From: NC2004 sp050874905
Lineage (GTDB): Bacteria > Bacillota > Clostridia > Lachnospirales > Lachnospiraceae
Direction: 5' to 3'
Length of the DNA: 64,000 nt
Assembly: GCA_050874905.1 (NCBI GenBank)
Contig: JBNMLP010000004.1
Location: 1 to 64,000 of the forward strand
In this document: positions 32,911-40,924 of the stretch, piece by piece
Layout: each line of letters starts with the position of its first letter
Numbering within the stretch: position 1 is the stretch's first letter
Notes under the pieces: generated by a model
The model's database searches: none
What the model saw: the letters and a program-made list of their open reading frames with translations, nothing else
Told to the model about the DNA's origin: nothing
Made by a program: the position numbers and the translations under genes

Positions 32911-33235
32911 CTTTCTTCATTTTTGCACCATCAATAATTGCAACAATTTCCTCTATTGTTTTATCTGTGGCAGTGGCTATCTGCTCCGGTGATAATCCAT
33001 TCTTATACATCTTCAGGATCAGTCGGGCTTCTCCTTCTGCCTGCCCCTCAATCCGACCTTCAGCACGTCCTTTTTCTTCAATTTCTTCACTTAAATTGCA
33101 CATAGCACTCACATCCTTTCGCATGTTTTCATCAATAGGGATCTCGTATTCCGTCCCAATAATGCTTAACTTCTCCTCTACGGTAAGATTCTGTGACAGC
33201 AATGCGCAACCAATAGAATCATCCCTGCAATCCAT
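32894..33235 (-). pseudogene. C-terminal remnant of Rpn-type PD-(D/E)XK transposase/nuclease
   Basis: 113 codons matching only the C-terminal end of Rpn/YhgA-like recombination-promoting nucleases: VEEKLSIIGTEYEIPI, SEEIEEKGRAEGRIEG with its charged EGxAEG repeat, and LILKMYKNGLSPEQIA. The N-terminal catalytic PD-(D/E)XK domain (about 200 residues) is missing. The fragment's frame begins inside the last codons of the FakA-like gene, so the junction is abrupt. No ribosome site is visible for it. It is best read as a broken copy. Confidence 0.7.
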
Positions 33236-33509
33236 TTGCCTGCCGGATCATATCTTCGATCACGATATCGTAGATTTCTCCAATGGACTGACAGTATTCT
33301 AATATTTTCCATGGTTCATTTGTGTGAAAATGTATTTTCACCAGATCCTCGTCTCCCGCTGCGATCAAACTATTTCCTTCAAAATGCTCTGTAATATAGT
33401 CGGCGATCTCATCCTCATCCAAGTCCTGATCTCTGCGGTCGATCAACAACTGTGTGTCATAACGATATGCAAATGGATCATCCTCTGCGTCAATTGAATT
33501 TATTCCCAT
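33219..33509 (-). CDS. FakA (DhaK-like kinase) domain-type mini-protein
   Basis: 96 aa resembling only the middle/C-terminal part of the fatty-acid kinase FakA/YloV: RYDTQLLID, DEIADYITEHFEGNSLIAAGDEDLVKIHFHTNEPWKILEY and GEIYDIVIEDM. The ATP-binding Dak2 domain is absent. AAAGGAG 9 nt before the ATG and a clean start suggest it is expressed as a free-standing domain rather than a fragment, and a domain-sized product argues for function. It could bind acyl-phosphate or FakB-like partners (inference). Its last codons overlap the Rpn remnant. Confidence 0.65.
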   Translation of the reverse strand: MGINSIDAEDDPFAYRYDTQLLIDRRDQDLDEDEIADYITEHFEGNSLIAAGDEDLVKIHFHTNEPWKILEYCQSIGEIYDIVIEDMIRQANGLQG

Positions 33510-33588
33510 CGTTTTTTACTCCTTTCTTTGCTGCCTGATTTTTCCAGCTTTTTCATTATAGCATAAAAAACATGCCCCCAAAAGCTGA

Positions 33589-33939
33589 TTAGTTTTCTTT
33601 CACTTTTAATTCTGCAATTGCCGCATAATGCTTGATATCAAATTCTTCCGGTGCAATTTCCTCAATGTCAGTTTTCTTCATTTTGTCATAATACGCCTTA
33701 TATCTGTAAATCGTCCGTTCACTGACATTGTTCCGCTTCGCAATTTCTACCAAAGACATACCATTCTCATAGTTACTAACAAAATCGTTATAGATGGCCA
33801 TCCATTTTGCATTGTGTTTCTGTCTTCCACTCATTTTTCGATTTTTATAATATTCAAGTTCTTCGCGAAGTGCTGCGTTTTCTTTTTCCAGTTCTTTAAC
33901 TCTTTTTATGGCTTCTTCAAGCGTTACAGTTTTCTTCAT
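33589..33939 (-). CDS. Coiled-coil plus HTH DNA-binding protein
   Basis: 116 aa. An N-terminal coiled coil (about residues 5-38, VKELEKENAALREELEYY) probably dimerises the protein. A helix-turn-helix (about 66-90, MSLVEIAKRNNVSERTIYRY) resembles resolvase/transposase-type or phage regulators, and a short tail follows. The ATG at 33939 has AAAGGG upstream; the frame from 33963 lacks one. The promoter at 33974-34024 is almost identical to that of the next upstream gene, so this protein may control both. No family name recognised. Confidence 0.65.
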   Translation of the reverse strand: MKKTVTLEEAIKRVKELEKENAALREELEYYKNRKMSGRQKHNAKWMAIYNDFVSNYENGMSLVEIAKRNNVSERTIYRYKAYYDKMKKTDIEEIAPEEFDIKHYAAIAELKVKEN

Positions 33940-33973
33940 TTTAAAGCAACCCTTTCGCATCATATTTTCAATT

Positions 33974-34024
33974 TATCTTTATTTTATACTTTATCATGAT
34001 ATTGGTCAATTTGATTTTGTCATT
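33974..34024 (-). promoter_or_regulatory. Duplicated promoter copy 1 (HTH gene)
   Basis: TTGACC, 17 nt and TAAAAT on the minus strand. About 45 of 51 bases match copy 2 at 34755-34805, including upstream ATGACAAAATCA, which recurs nearby and may be an operator. Confidence 0.7.
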
Positions 34025-34145
34025 TTGCATTGCTATTAAATTTGATATATGGATGCAAAAAAGAATACATTCTAGTCATTGACAAATAGCTATATCTTTG
34101 TTATGTTTTTATTAAGAAATGGGTTTTTACCGTATGTATTACTTG

Positions 34146-34688
34146 TTAATAGCTAGGCGGGTTGCTCGTTTCTTTTTTTATATTTATTATATCATAAAGA
34201 TATTTTTTTCCATCTAGATCACATCTGATAATCATATAAACATGAAAAACATTATATCTTTCTATCTCTCCACCCATATTATAAACAGGAAGGGCAAATC
34301 TTGATTCATATCGATACCATCCATTTGCAGCATCTATTTTATGTTTTGTCTTGTTATTAACTGTGAATTGAGGATTTCTGGCTATTTCAAGCATTTCTCC
34401 CAAACCTTGTACCGCATTTGCCTTAGCTTTAGAATTTGTACCCTTAAGAGTATGCGTATATTCAGAATGTGCATATTCATCCGGTAAGTCCTTACCAAAA
34501 AATACAATTTCATTTGTCTGTGCTATAATAAAAAACTCTCCCACATATTGTTTCAAATATTTTTCAACATCATCCCACTTTACGCTTCGCTTTCCTTTAA
34601 AAACAATATCATTTATCAAAACAATGTTATTCCCTTCAGCGTCTTGAACAATAGAAACATTTCTTTTAAATATTTCATTCTTTACCAT
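34146..34688 (-). CDS. Hypothetical accessory protein, possible BECR-like nuclease domain
   Basis: 180 aa, soluble. Features: VFKGKRSVKWDDVEKYLK near residue 30, SEYTHTLKGTNSKAKANA near 78, KHKIDAANGWYRYESRFALPVY near 116, and RYNVFHVYMIIRCD, YDIINIKKETSNPP at the end. Proteins of this kind occur as small domains in phage and integrative elements; conserved Arg/Lys/His/Tyr could form a BECR-type RNase site, but this is a guess. AAGGAAG precedes the ATG. Low GC relative to neighbours and a shared promoter with the HTH gene suggest a transferred two-gene unit. Confidence 0.5.
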   Translation of the reverse strand: MVKNEIFKRNVSIVQDAEGNNIVLINDIVFKGKRSVKWDDVEKYLKQYVGEFFIIAQTNEIVFFGKDLPDEYAHSEYTHTLKGTNSKAKANAVQGLGEMLEIARNPQFTVNNKTKHKIDAANGWYRYESRFALPVYNMGGEIERYNVFHVYMIIRCDLDGKKYLYDIINIKKETSNPPSY

Positions 34689-34754
34689 AAACTACTTCCT
34701 TTTCCATGATATACAATTCCTCACCACTGTCATTTTCATTTTGTCATTCTGTTA

Positions 34755-34805
34755 TATCTTTATTGTATGCTTTATCACTATATTGGTCAATCTGATTTTG
34801 TCATA
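34755..34805 (-). promoter_or_regulatory. Duplicated promoter copy 2 (34146-34688 gene)
   Basis: TTGACC, 17 nt and TACAAT on the minus strand, nearly identical to copy 1. Extra TTTTGTCAT motifs flank it at about 34730-34746. Confidence 0.7.
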
Positions 34806-34826
34806 TCTGTTATCTTAGAATATTAC

Positions 34827-34880
34827 AAAAAATGCACTTTCATATGTTAAACATTATTTTGTCTAACACAAAAGTGCATT
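34827..34880 (-). terminator. Long-stem terminator downstream of rlmD
   Basis: On the minus strand AAATGCACTTT pairs with AAAGTGCAT, with an inner TGTTA/TAACA helix, followed directly by six T. It lies about 250 nt past the rlmD stop, so it would end a long 3' untranslated region. Confidence 0.55.
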
Positions 34881-34901
34881 TCATTCTTCTATATTTAATA
34901 A

Positions 34902-35130
34902 TAAGGAAGTTCTGTCGCTCGCTTCGCTCCCGCAGAACAACTGCGGCTCTAAGCTCAGACTTCGCGTTCGCTTCCTGTCTCTGCGGTAGACTGCCTCCAA
35001 TCGAACTTCGTCTTTGACTCGTTCTCTTGGGCAGTCCTCGCATTTACTTCCTGTCTCTGCGGTTCGCTGTCTCCGCTCTGTCTTCGCACTTTGTGCTCGC
35101 CAATCGCGGACAGCTATCGCATGGACAGCG
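34902..35130 (-). other. Purine-biased, GC-rich untranslated region after rlmD
   Basis: About 230 nt without a credible gene. The minus strand is strongly purine-rich with GAAG/GCGA words. The 17-nt CTTCCTGTCTCTGCGGT (plus-strand reading) is repeated exactly at 34971-34987 and 35047-35063. Composition differs sharply from the AT-rich sequence beside it. It may be a 3' UTR, a structured RNA or a decayed repeat. Confidence 0.4.
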
Positions 35131-36513
35131 TTAGCCTTCTCTCTTCGTCCCTTCGGTCCTCGACAGAAGGACTACTGTCTCAGTATTAGGGCCTTGCGGG
35201 AACATGTCGACGATGCCTGCTTTGGCAAGGTGGTAACCGCCTTCTTCAAACAAGGCAAGATCTCTTGCTAAAGAGGTCGGCTTGCAGGAAATATATACAA
35301 GCTGTTCTACCTGATAGTCCATGATCTTTTTTAAGGCTCCCGGATGCAGTCCATCGCGCGGTGGATCCAGCACGATCATATCCGGCTTGTCCTTGATGTC
35401 ATCTAACACCTGAAAGACATCCCCGGCAATAAATTCACAGTTATCCAGTCCGTTGATCGCTGCATTTTCTTTTGCTGCGGCTACGGCTTCTTCCACAATC
35501 TCCACACCGACGACTTTTTTTGCGACCGGAGCCAGCATCTGCGCAATAGTTCCGGTTCCACTGTAAAGATCAAAGATAACCCGGTCTTTGGTCTCACCTA
35601 CATAGCCACGCACTTTTTCATATAAGACGGAGGCTCCAAGCGAATTAGTCTGGAAGAAGGAAAATGGGGAGATCTTAAAGGTCAGTCCTAATAATTCTTC
35701 TGTCAGATAATCCTTGCCGTAAAGCAGGATTGTTTCATCACTTTTTACCACGTCAGCGACACCATCATTTTTGGTAAGCAGAATTCCGCCAATGCTTCCT
35801 TTCAAGGGAAGCTCGCATAATATTTTGACAAAGCCTTCTGTATCGACTGTTTCCTGCGTTGTTACCACCAGATTGATCAACAGCTCTTTGGTGGAAAAGG
35901 AGCGGCGGACTACTAAGTGGCGCAGGCATCCGACATGCAGCATTTTCCGATAAAAATGATTTCCCTTTTCCCGAAAATAGGCAACTGTTGCGGCAACTAC
36001 CTGATCGACATCCTCATCAACAATTTTACATTCCAGAGTATTGACCACGTCGTAGGTACTGTTTTTCTTGTGCATACCGAGACATAACGGTCCTCCCTTT
36101 ACTTCATCTCCAAAGGAAAATTCCATTTTATTGCGGTAGCCAAAAGGAAGCGGACTTTTGAGCGGTTCATCCATCTCGACTTCATTTTTGATTAGATAAG
36201 GATCTAATAAGTTTTTCACGATCCCCTGTTTTACCTGAACCTGATTCTCATAACTCATCGTCTGATAGGAACATCCGCCACAGGTTCCAAAATGAGGACA
36301 GTAAGGTGTTTCATTTTCGAGAGGAGAACGCTCTACTACTTCCAGCAAGGTTGCCTGACAATTCTCCCGGCGCAGCCGCTTCATCCGCACCCGCACCTTC
36401 TGCCCGGCAATCACGCCTTTTACTGCTGCCCTGCGGTCTTCTACTGTTACATATCCCTTATTAGGAAAGGTTACGTTCTCCACGTAACCTTCAAAAATAT
36501 CTCCTTTTTTCAT
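35131..36513 (-). CDS. rlmD: 23S rRNA (uracil-5-)-methyltransferase RlmD/RumA family
   Basis: SAM-dependent m5U methyltransferase for 23S rRNA. An N-terminal TRAM domain (about 1-55) precedes the [4Fe-4S] motif CPHFGTCGGC, then the Rossmann methylase with FDLYSGTGTIAQ, VLDPPRDG and the catalytic YISCKPTSLARDL segment. 460 aa from the ATG at 36513, which has AAAGGG 8 nt upstream; a TTG at 36552 is the longer option. The last codons run into the purine-rich region (TEGTKREG), giving a probably non-conserved tail. Paralogues (RlmCD, TrmFO-like) cannot be told apart by eye, so the exact uridine is uncertain. Confidence 0.9.
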   Translation of the reverse strand: MKKGDIFEGYVENVTFPNKGYVTVEDRRAAVKGVIAGQKVRVRMKRLRRENCQATLLEVVERSPLENETPYCPHFGTCGGCSYQTMSYENQVQVKQGIVKNLLDPYLIKNEVEMDEPLKSPLPFGYRNKMEFSFGDEVKGGPLCLGMHKKNSTYDVVNTLECKIVDEDVDQVVAATVAYFREKGNHFYRKMLHVGCLRHLVVRRSFSTKELLINLVVTTQETVDTEGFVKILCELPLKGSIGGILLTKNDGVADVVKSDETILLYGKDYLTEELLGLTFKISPFSFFQTNSLGASVLYEKVRGYVGETKDRVIFDLYSGTGTIAQMLAPVAKKVVGVEIVEEAVAAAKENAAINGLDNCEFIAGDVFQVLDDIKDKPDMIVLDPPRDGLHPGALKKIMDYQVEQLVYISCKPTSLARDLALFEEGGYHLAKAGIVDMFPQGPNTETVVLLSRTEGTKREG

Positions 36514-36589
36514 GTCCAAAACCCTTTCCAGATGTCCTTGATCGTTTGCCAAAATGTTGGGGCAGTCGATTCAGGCTGCTCCCGCCCTG

Positions 36590-37117
36590 TTAAAAAAAAT
36601 CTCCGTATGTCTCCTTTAAGGTCGAGCGTAAGAAGCCCTGCTTAAATTCAATCTTATCGGTTTCTTCATCAATCTCCATGATCAAAAAAGTCTGCTTTCT
36701 TCCCTGCTGTCTCGGATAGGAAATGCTGCCGGGATTCAAGATCGTAAGATCATCCCCCTGCTCCAGATAAGGCCGGTGGGTATGCCCGTACATCGCAATG
36801 TCATAATGCATTTCCTTGGCATATTCCCGCAAATGATCCACACCACCATTGACATAGAAGCGGTGCCCATGTGTCATAAACACCTTGCGCCCACAGATCG
36901 TAAGCTCCCGTTCATAAGGAAGGTCCAAATTGTAGTCATTATTTCCACTCACGAAGTATACCTGATCTTCCGGACAGCGTGCAATGGAACGGATGTAATC
37001 GTCTCCACGCTCCACATCGCCTAAGTGAAGCATCATATCCACATCGCCCACCTGCTCAATGACCTGCTTCACATCATCATTTTTTCCGTGTGAATCACTG
37101 ATAATCAAAACCTTCAT
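36590..37117 (-). CDS. YfcE-family metallophosphoesterase
   Basis: 175 aa calcineurin-like phosphodiesterase. Metal-site motifs are complete: ISDSHG near the start, LGDVERGDD, VSGNNDY, THGH and MYGHTHRP. Family members hydrolyse phosphodiesters such as bis-pNPP or 2',3'-cyclic nucleotides; the in vivo substrate is unknown. AAGGAG lies upstream of the ATG. It is 26 nt downstream of rdgB in the same operon, an arrangement common in Clostridia. Confidence 0.92.
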   Translation of the reverse strand: MKVLIISDSHGKNDDVKQVIEQVGDVDMMLHLGDVERGDDYIRSIARCPEDQVYFVSGNNDYNLDLPYERELTICGRKVFMTHGHRFYVNGGVDHLREYAKEMHYDIAMYGHTHRPYLEQGDDLTILNPGSISYPRQQGRKQTFLIMEIDEETDKIEFKQGFLRSTLKETYGDFF

Positions 37118-37143
37118 AATTGAACACTCCTTCTTTCCGACAT

Positions 37144-37734
37144 TTAAACCAACTCTTCCTTTATCATACGAAGTGCTTTTCCACGATGACTGATCGCATT
37201 TTTCTGCTCCATCGTAAGCTCTGCGGTTGTCACTCCATATTCCGGCACAAAGAAGATCGGATCATAACCAAATCCATTTTCCCCGGCGATCTCATAACCG
37301 ATCTCACCCTCGATCGTTGCCCGTTTTACAACTTCCTTTCCATCTGGAAATACGGCTGCCAGCGCACAGACAAACCGCGCACTGCGCTGCTCCTTTGGTA
37401 CATCCTTTAATTTCTCCAATATCACTTTGTTCTTATAATCATAGGACGTGTCATGCCCTAAATAACGGGCAGAATAAATGCCCGGTTCTTTGTTCAGATA
37501 ATCGATCTCCAGTCCGGAGTCATCTGCCAGTACGATCGCACCGGCTGCTTTTTTGGCGATCGCTCTCGCCTTGATCAGGGCATTTTCTTCAAAGGTGGTT
37601 CCATTTTCTTCTACCTCTTCTTCGATCCCGGCTTCCTTCATGGACACGATATCCGCATCCAGATCACCAAGCACTTCTTTAAATTCCTTCATTTTTCCGG
37701 CATTTCCGGTTGCTACGATAATCCTTTTACTCAT
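37144..37734 (-). CDS. rdgB: XTP/dITP diphosphatase (RdgB/HAM1)
   Basis: Removes non-canonical purine nucleotides (dITP, XTP) by pyrophosphohydrolysis, protecting DNA and RNA. 196 aa, with ATGNAGKMKEF (substrate loop), ADDSGLEIDYLNKEPGIYSARY (metal site) and SHRGKAL near the C-terminus. GGAGG precedes the ATG. The start overlaps the upstream amidase gene by 8 nt, so translation is coupled. Confidence 0.96.
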   Translation of the reverse strand: MSKRIIVATGNAGKMKEFKEVLGDLDADIVSMKEAGIEEEVEENGTTFEENALIKARAIAKKAAGAIVLADDSGLEIDYLNKEPGIYSARYLGHDTSYDYKNKVILEKLKDVPKEQRSARFVCALAAVFPDGKEVVKRATIEGEIGYEIAGENGFGYDPIFFVPEYGVTTAELTMEQKNAISHRGKALRMIKEELV

Positions 37735-38896
37735 GTTTCATTTCCTCCAATGCTTCTTTTACCACCCGTTCAAAGGTATCTGCGCTGACCTGCTGCATCT
37801 TTCCATCTGCCAACACCGAAAGATCCCCGCTGTTTGTAATGAATCCCATTTCCACCAGACAGGCTGGCATATTGGATAAACGCAGTACCTTCAGATCGCC
37901 GTCCTTTAACAATCCTCTGCTAAAAAGCCCCATTGCCTCCGGATAGGCATCCTGAAATTTCTTGGCAAGCCACTTGCTGTTGTACGGCTTACTCTTATCG
38001 TTCTGATTATAGCAGACTTCTACGCCATAGGCCGCACCCTTCCACTGTTCTAACAGATTCGTGTGAAAACTGATAAACAGATCTGCTCCAATATCATTTG
38101 CCAGCGCGATACGCTCTGCCAGACTGTAATTGACGTCCGTTGTACGGGTAAAATATGCCATCACATCCGTCTGGTTCCGATAGTTGTTATACAGCTTGTC
38201 CATCATGGCATTGATGATCTGCTTCTCGGAATACGAGATGCCTGCAACATATCCTCCATCATCTCTTCCACCATGACCGGGATCAAATACGACCAGCTTG
38301 TCATAATAAAGAGAGGGTGCTCCATACTTGACCGTGAGCACACCATCCTTGATATAGTAATGAAATGCCATCGTTTTTTTGAATTTTAACACAAGGGATG
38401 CCTTGTCCTGCCCGGTTTTTGTCTTTACGGTTTTGAGTGCATCACTCTTCAGCTCTTTCTGTAGCGCCTCCAGTGCATCCTGATATTTTGCCGGAAAATG
38501 AATACTAAGTTTCTTTTTCATATAATCATCCTGAAAGGTAAGCTCCCCGGCTTTCACTCCTTCCGGAAGATTCACTGTAATGCATTTTCCCTCAAACGAA
38601 TCAAATTGCTTTTTACTCTTACAATACGCCTGCCCCGGCGTTTTCTCACTCACTGTTGTGACGGTTCCATCCATCACAGAATAATCTACTTTATTTTTTC
38701 CATCATACTCTGCCTGATCTTCCGGCTCCTGCTCCGTTGTTTCATGAAATGCCGGAACAGTCTTACCGTTACGCTTCTTCTGCAGATCAGAAAGTTTCAT
38801 CAACAGCCCCACTAAAATAACCGCAGCTACGATCAGCAATACCGCAGTTATCATCTTTTGTTTCCCGCTTTTATTCTGTTTGCCTTTCCTTTGCAT
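37727..38896 (-). CDS. N-acetylmuramoyl-L-alanine amidase (Amidase_3, CwlD-like)
   Basis: 389 aa. One N-terminal membrane segment (about residues 14-33), a Lys-rich linker and a small beta domain (about 60-200), then the zinc amidase: DPGHGGRDDGG (first His), SEKQIINAMM with the metal Glu, FISFHTN (third ligand) and PACLVEMGFITN with the catalytic Glu. It cleaves the lactyl-peptide bond of murein. Related CwlD enzymes act in spore cortex formation; here the extra N-terminal domain makes a vegetative or sporulation role open. AAGGAAAGG precedes the ATG. Confidence 0.9.
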   Translation of the reverse strand: MQRKGKQNKSGKQKMITAVLLIVAAVILVGLLMKLSDLQKKRNGKTVPAFHETTEQEPEDQAEYDGKNKVDYSVMDGTVTTVSEKTPGQAYCKSKKQFDSFEGKCITVNLPEGVKAGELTFQDDYMKKKLSIHFPAKYQDALEALQKELKSDALKTVKTKTGQDKASLVLKFKKTMAFHYYIKDGVLTVKYGAPSLYYDKLVVFDPGHGGRDDGGYVAGISYSEKQIINAMMDKLYNNYRNQTDVMAYFTRTTDVNYSLAERIALANDIGADLFISFHTNLLEQWKGAAYGVEVCYNQNDKSKPYNSKWLAKKFQDAYPEAMGLFSRGLLKDGDLKVLRLSNMPACLVEMGFITNSGDLSVLADGKMQQVSADTFERVVKEALEEMKHE

Positions 38897-38911
38897 GTTC
38901 CTTTCCTTTCT

Positions 38912-40066
38912 CTACTGTTCTTTTTTCTTCGGCGGTTTTGGCCCCATGAACTGGTAAAAGTAGGTCTTTAACATGCCGTTATAGATTTTTCGATTCTTCG
39001 TTGCTTTCCGTCCGATGTACTGCTCTGCATCCTCAAAGGAGGTCAGCAAAAACATCGACCAGCTGTCTAGTCCTTCAAATGCCTGTCCGATCTGCCGGTA
39101 CAATGCAGGCATTTCCTCTTTGGAATCCAGCCGCTCTCCATAAGGCGGATTGGATATGATAAACCCATATTTTTTTCGATGGCTCAGATCCTTGACCTCG
39201 CGCTGCTGAAAATGAAGCAAATGATCCACTCCGGCGCGTTTCGCATTTTCTCTGGCTGCCTTGATCGCTTCCGGATCAATGTCGTATCCCTGAATATCCA
39301 TTTTCACATCGCGAAGCACCAGATCGTCCGCTTCCTCCACCGCCTCGTACCAGCATTTCTTTGGTACCAGATGCGGCCAGTCCTCTGCTAAAAAACTGCG
39401 ATCCCTGCCCGGTGCGATATTGGCACCGATCATTGCCGCCTCGATCGGAAATGTTCCACTTCCACAAAACGGATCCACTAAGATCCGATCCTTGTTCCAT
39501 GGAGTCAGAAGCAGCAAAGCCGCCGCCAGTGTCTCTGTCACGGGTGCTTTTACAACTGCCTTCCGGTAACCACGCTTGTGGAGAGACTCCCCGGAGGTGT
39601 CCAGTCCGATCGTAACCTGATCCTTCAAGAAGGTAACACGAAGCGGATATGCCGCCCCTGTTTCCTCAAAATAATCCACATGGTACACCGTTTTCAAATG
39701 TTCTACCATGGCTTTTTTCATAATACGCTGAATATCGGACGGACTAAACAGCTTACTCTTGATCGAGGTCGCCTTTGTCACCCAGAATCTGCCGTCCTTT
39801 GGTATAAATTCTTCCCAGTCGATCGCCTTGGTCTTTTCAAACAGTTCATCATACGTCACCGCCTGAAAGGATGCCACCTTGATCATGATGCGCTCGGTGG
39901 AACGAAGAAACAGATTGGCTCTTGCAATGGCTTCGTCATCCCCGATAAACGTTACCTTTCCGTCTTCCACTTTGCTGATCTCATATCCCAGATCATAAAT
40001 TTCCCACTTTAAAACTGCCTCCATGCCAAAATGGCATGGGGCAATCAGTTCATATGTTTTTTTCAT
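38912..40066 (-). CDS. THUMP-domain class I RNA methyltransferase (RlmL/YpsC-like)
   Basis: 384 aa. The N-terminal THUMP RNA-binding domain (about 45-155) is followed by a Rossmann methylase with DPFCGSGTFPIEAA and the N6/N2-type catalytic motif ISNPPYGERL. This matches the YpsC/RlmL N-terminal module that makes m2G in 23S rRNA, without the C-terminal RlmK fusion of Gammaproteobacteria. The ATG at 40066 with AAGGA 8 nt upstream is chosen over the longer frame to 40105. It is 15 nt upstream of the amidase gene. Confidence 0.9.
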   Translation of the reverse strand: MKKTYELIAPCHFGMEAVLKWEIYDLGYEISKVEDGKVTFIGDDEAIARANLFLRSTERIMIKVASFQAVTYDELFEKTKAIDWEEFIPKDGRFWVTKATSIKSKLFSPSDIQRIMKKAMVEHLKTVYHVDYFEETGAAYPLRVTFLKDQVTIGLDTSGESLHKRGYRKAVVKAPVTETLAAALLLLTPWNKDRILVDPFCGSGTFPIEAAMIGANIAPGRDRSFLAEDWPHLVPKKCWYEAVEEADDLVLRDVKMDIQGYDIDPEAIKAARENAKRAGVDHLLHFQQREVKDLSHRKKYGFIISNPPYGERLDSKEEMPALYRQIGQAFEGLDSWSMFLLTSFEDAEQYIGRKATKNRKIYNGMLKTYFYQFMGPKPPKKKEQ

Positions 40067-40152
40067 TCTTATCTTCCTTATTTCATTTCCCTGCCGGCAT
40101 GGCACGGTTAGTTTTAGTATAAAGCGTAAGCCTTACAACTGCAATGATTTTT

Positions 40153-40449
40153 TCACTTTTTCACCCGTAAATACGCATCATATCCCCCTGCCAGATTGTA
40201 TACATGATAACCACGCATCGAAAGCAGCCTGGCGATTTTCAAACTGATGCTTCCTCCCTCACAATATAACAGGATCGGAACCTGCTTTGGAAGATCAATT
40301 CCCTGCTCCTCTATAAATTCTGCATCCATCCGTACCGCCTGCCTCAAATGTCCCCTTGCATATTCATAGCGGTCGCGAAGATCAATAACAAAACAGTTCT
40401 GTTCCCGGATAAAGGCATCCACACGGCTTGCCCATATCTGCTGTACCAT
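40153..40449 (-). CDS. Rhodanese-domain protein
   Basis: 98 aa single rhodanese domain: FVIDLRDRYEYARGHLRQAV, the active-site loop LLYCEGGSIS with the persulfide Cys, and YHVYNLAGGYDAY. It may carry sulfane sulfur; MnmA and NifS are encoded nearby but in a separate unit. The ATG at 40449 has GGGAG 8 nt upstream; GTG at 40455 is the longer option. A likely own promoter (TATACT about 30 nt upstream, -35 CTCACA) separates it from the sRNA gene. Confidence 0.88.
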   Translation of the reverse strand: MVQQIWASRVDAFIREQNCFVIDLRDRYEYARGHLRQAVRMDAEFIEEQGIDLPKQVPILLYCEGGSISLKIARLLSMRGYHVYNLAGGYDAYLRVKK

Positions 40450-40510
40450 GACCACTTCTCCCTTCCTTCTGATAGGATAGTATATGCGTCATACGATTAA
40501 TTGTGAGCAT

Positions 40511-40534
40511 AAAAAAACCACAGCCTTGCTGTGG
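40511..40534 (-). terminator. Terminator of the candidate sRNA
   Basis: CCACAGC/GCTGTGG with a 3-nt loop on the minus strand, followed by seven T. Confidence 0.85.
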
Positions 40535-40691
40535 AAGTAATCGGACAGAACCAAAAGTTCTGCCCGTTTCATAATTTTTAAAAGTAGAAAGCCGCCAGGG
40601 GAAACTAGCGGCTATCATGAGGGGAGTATAAATAATTAATAAGGGGTTATATAGTGCGTTGATAAGTTCCTCTATAGGACGTCCTATCAAC
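40511..40691 (-). ncRNA. Candidate C-rich regulatory small RNA (about 180 nt)
   Basis: A near-consensus promoter and a strong terminator bracket about 180 nt without a credible gene. Predicted structure from the 5' end: a GTTGATA/TATCAAC helix enclosing AGGACGTCCT, then an AT-rich linker, a GCCGC/GCGGC hairpin, a GGGCAGAAC/GTTCTGTCC hairpin and the terminator. Three CCCC runs lie in probable loops (ACCCCTT, CTCCCCTC, TTCCCCTG) and could pair with AGGGG/GGGAG ribosome sites. That is the layout of C-rich trans-acting sRNAs in Firmicutes. I see no match to a known riboswitch. Confidence 0.65.
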
Positions 40692-40697
40692 ATCTTT

Positions 40698-40726
40698 ATT
40701 ATATGTGATGTTTCGATTTATTTCAA
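40698..40726 (-). promoter_or_regulatory. Strong promoter of the candidate sRNA
   Basis: TTGAAA, a 17-nt spacer and a perfect TATAAT on the minus strand, giving a predicted start near 40691. Confidence 0.8.
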
Positions 40727-40924
40727 CCAGAAAATACAAAAAATACTATCAAAAAATCAGGCTTGTTTTGTTAAATAAGTACAAAAATAAAGGAAATTTG
40801 TCATTTTTCGGTCAATTAACTGTCAAAATGTGCCAATTTAAGACGCATATATTTTTCAATTTGTAGCATACTAAATATGTGAATCTAAGATTCACGGATA
40901 AAAGCAAGGAAAGGATGAAGAAGA

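Noticed and set aside
34832..35271. Frames on either strand in the purine-rich region after rlmD
   Set aside because: Biased low-complexity translations, no ribosome sites, overlap with a terminator.
40511..40691. Riboswitch leader of the rhodanese gene
   Set aside because: No known riboswitch consensus is seen, and a separate -10 lies between the terminator and the gene; kept as a free sRNA candidate.
40382..40693. 103-codon minus-strand frame
   Set aside because: It crosses the sRNA terminator and the rhodanese start; no ribosome site.
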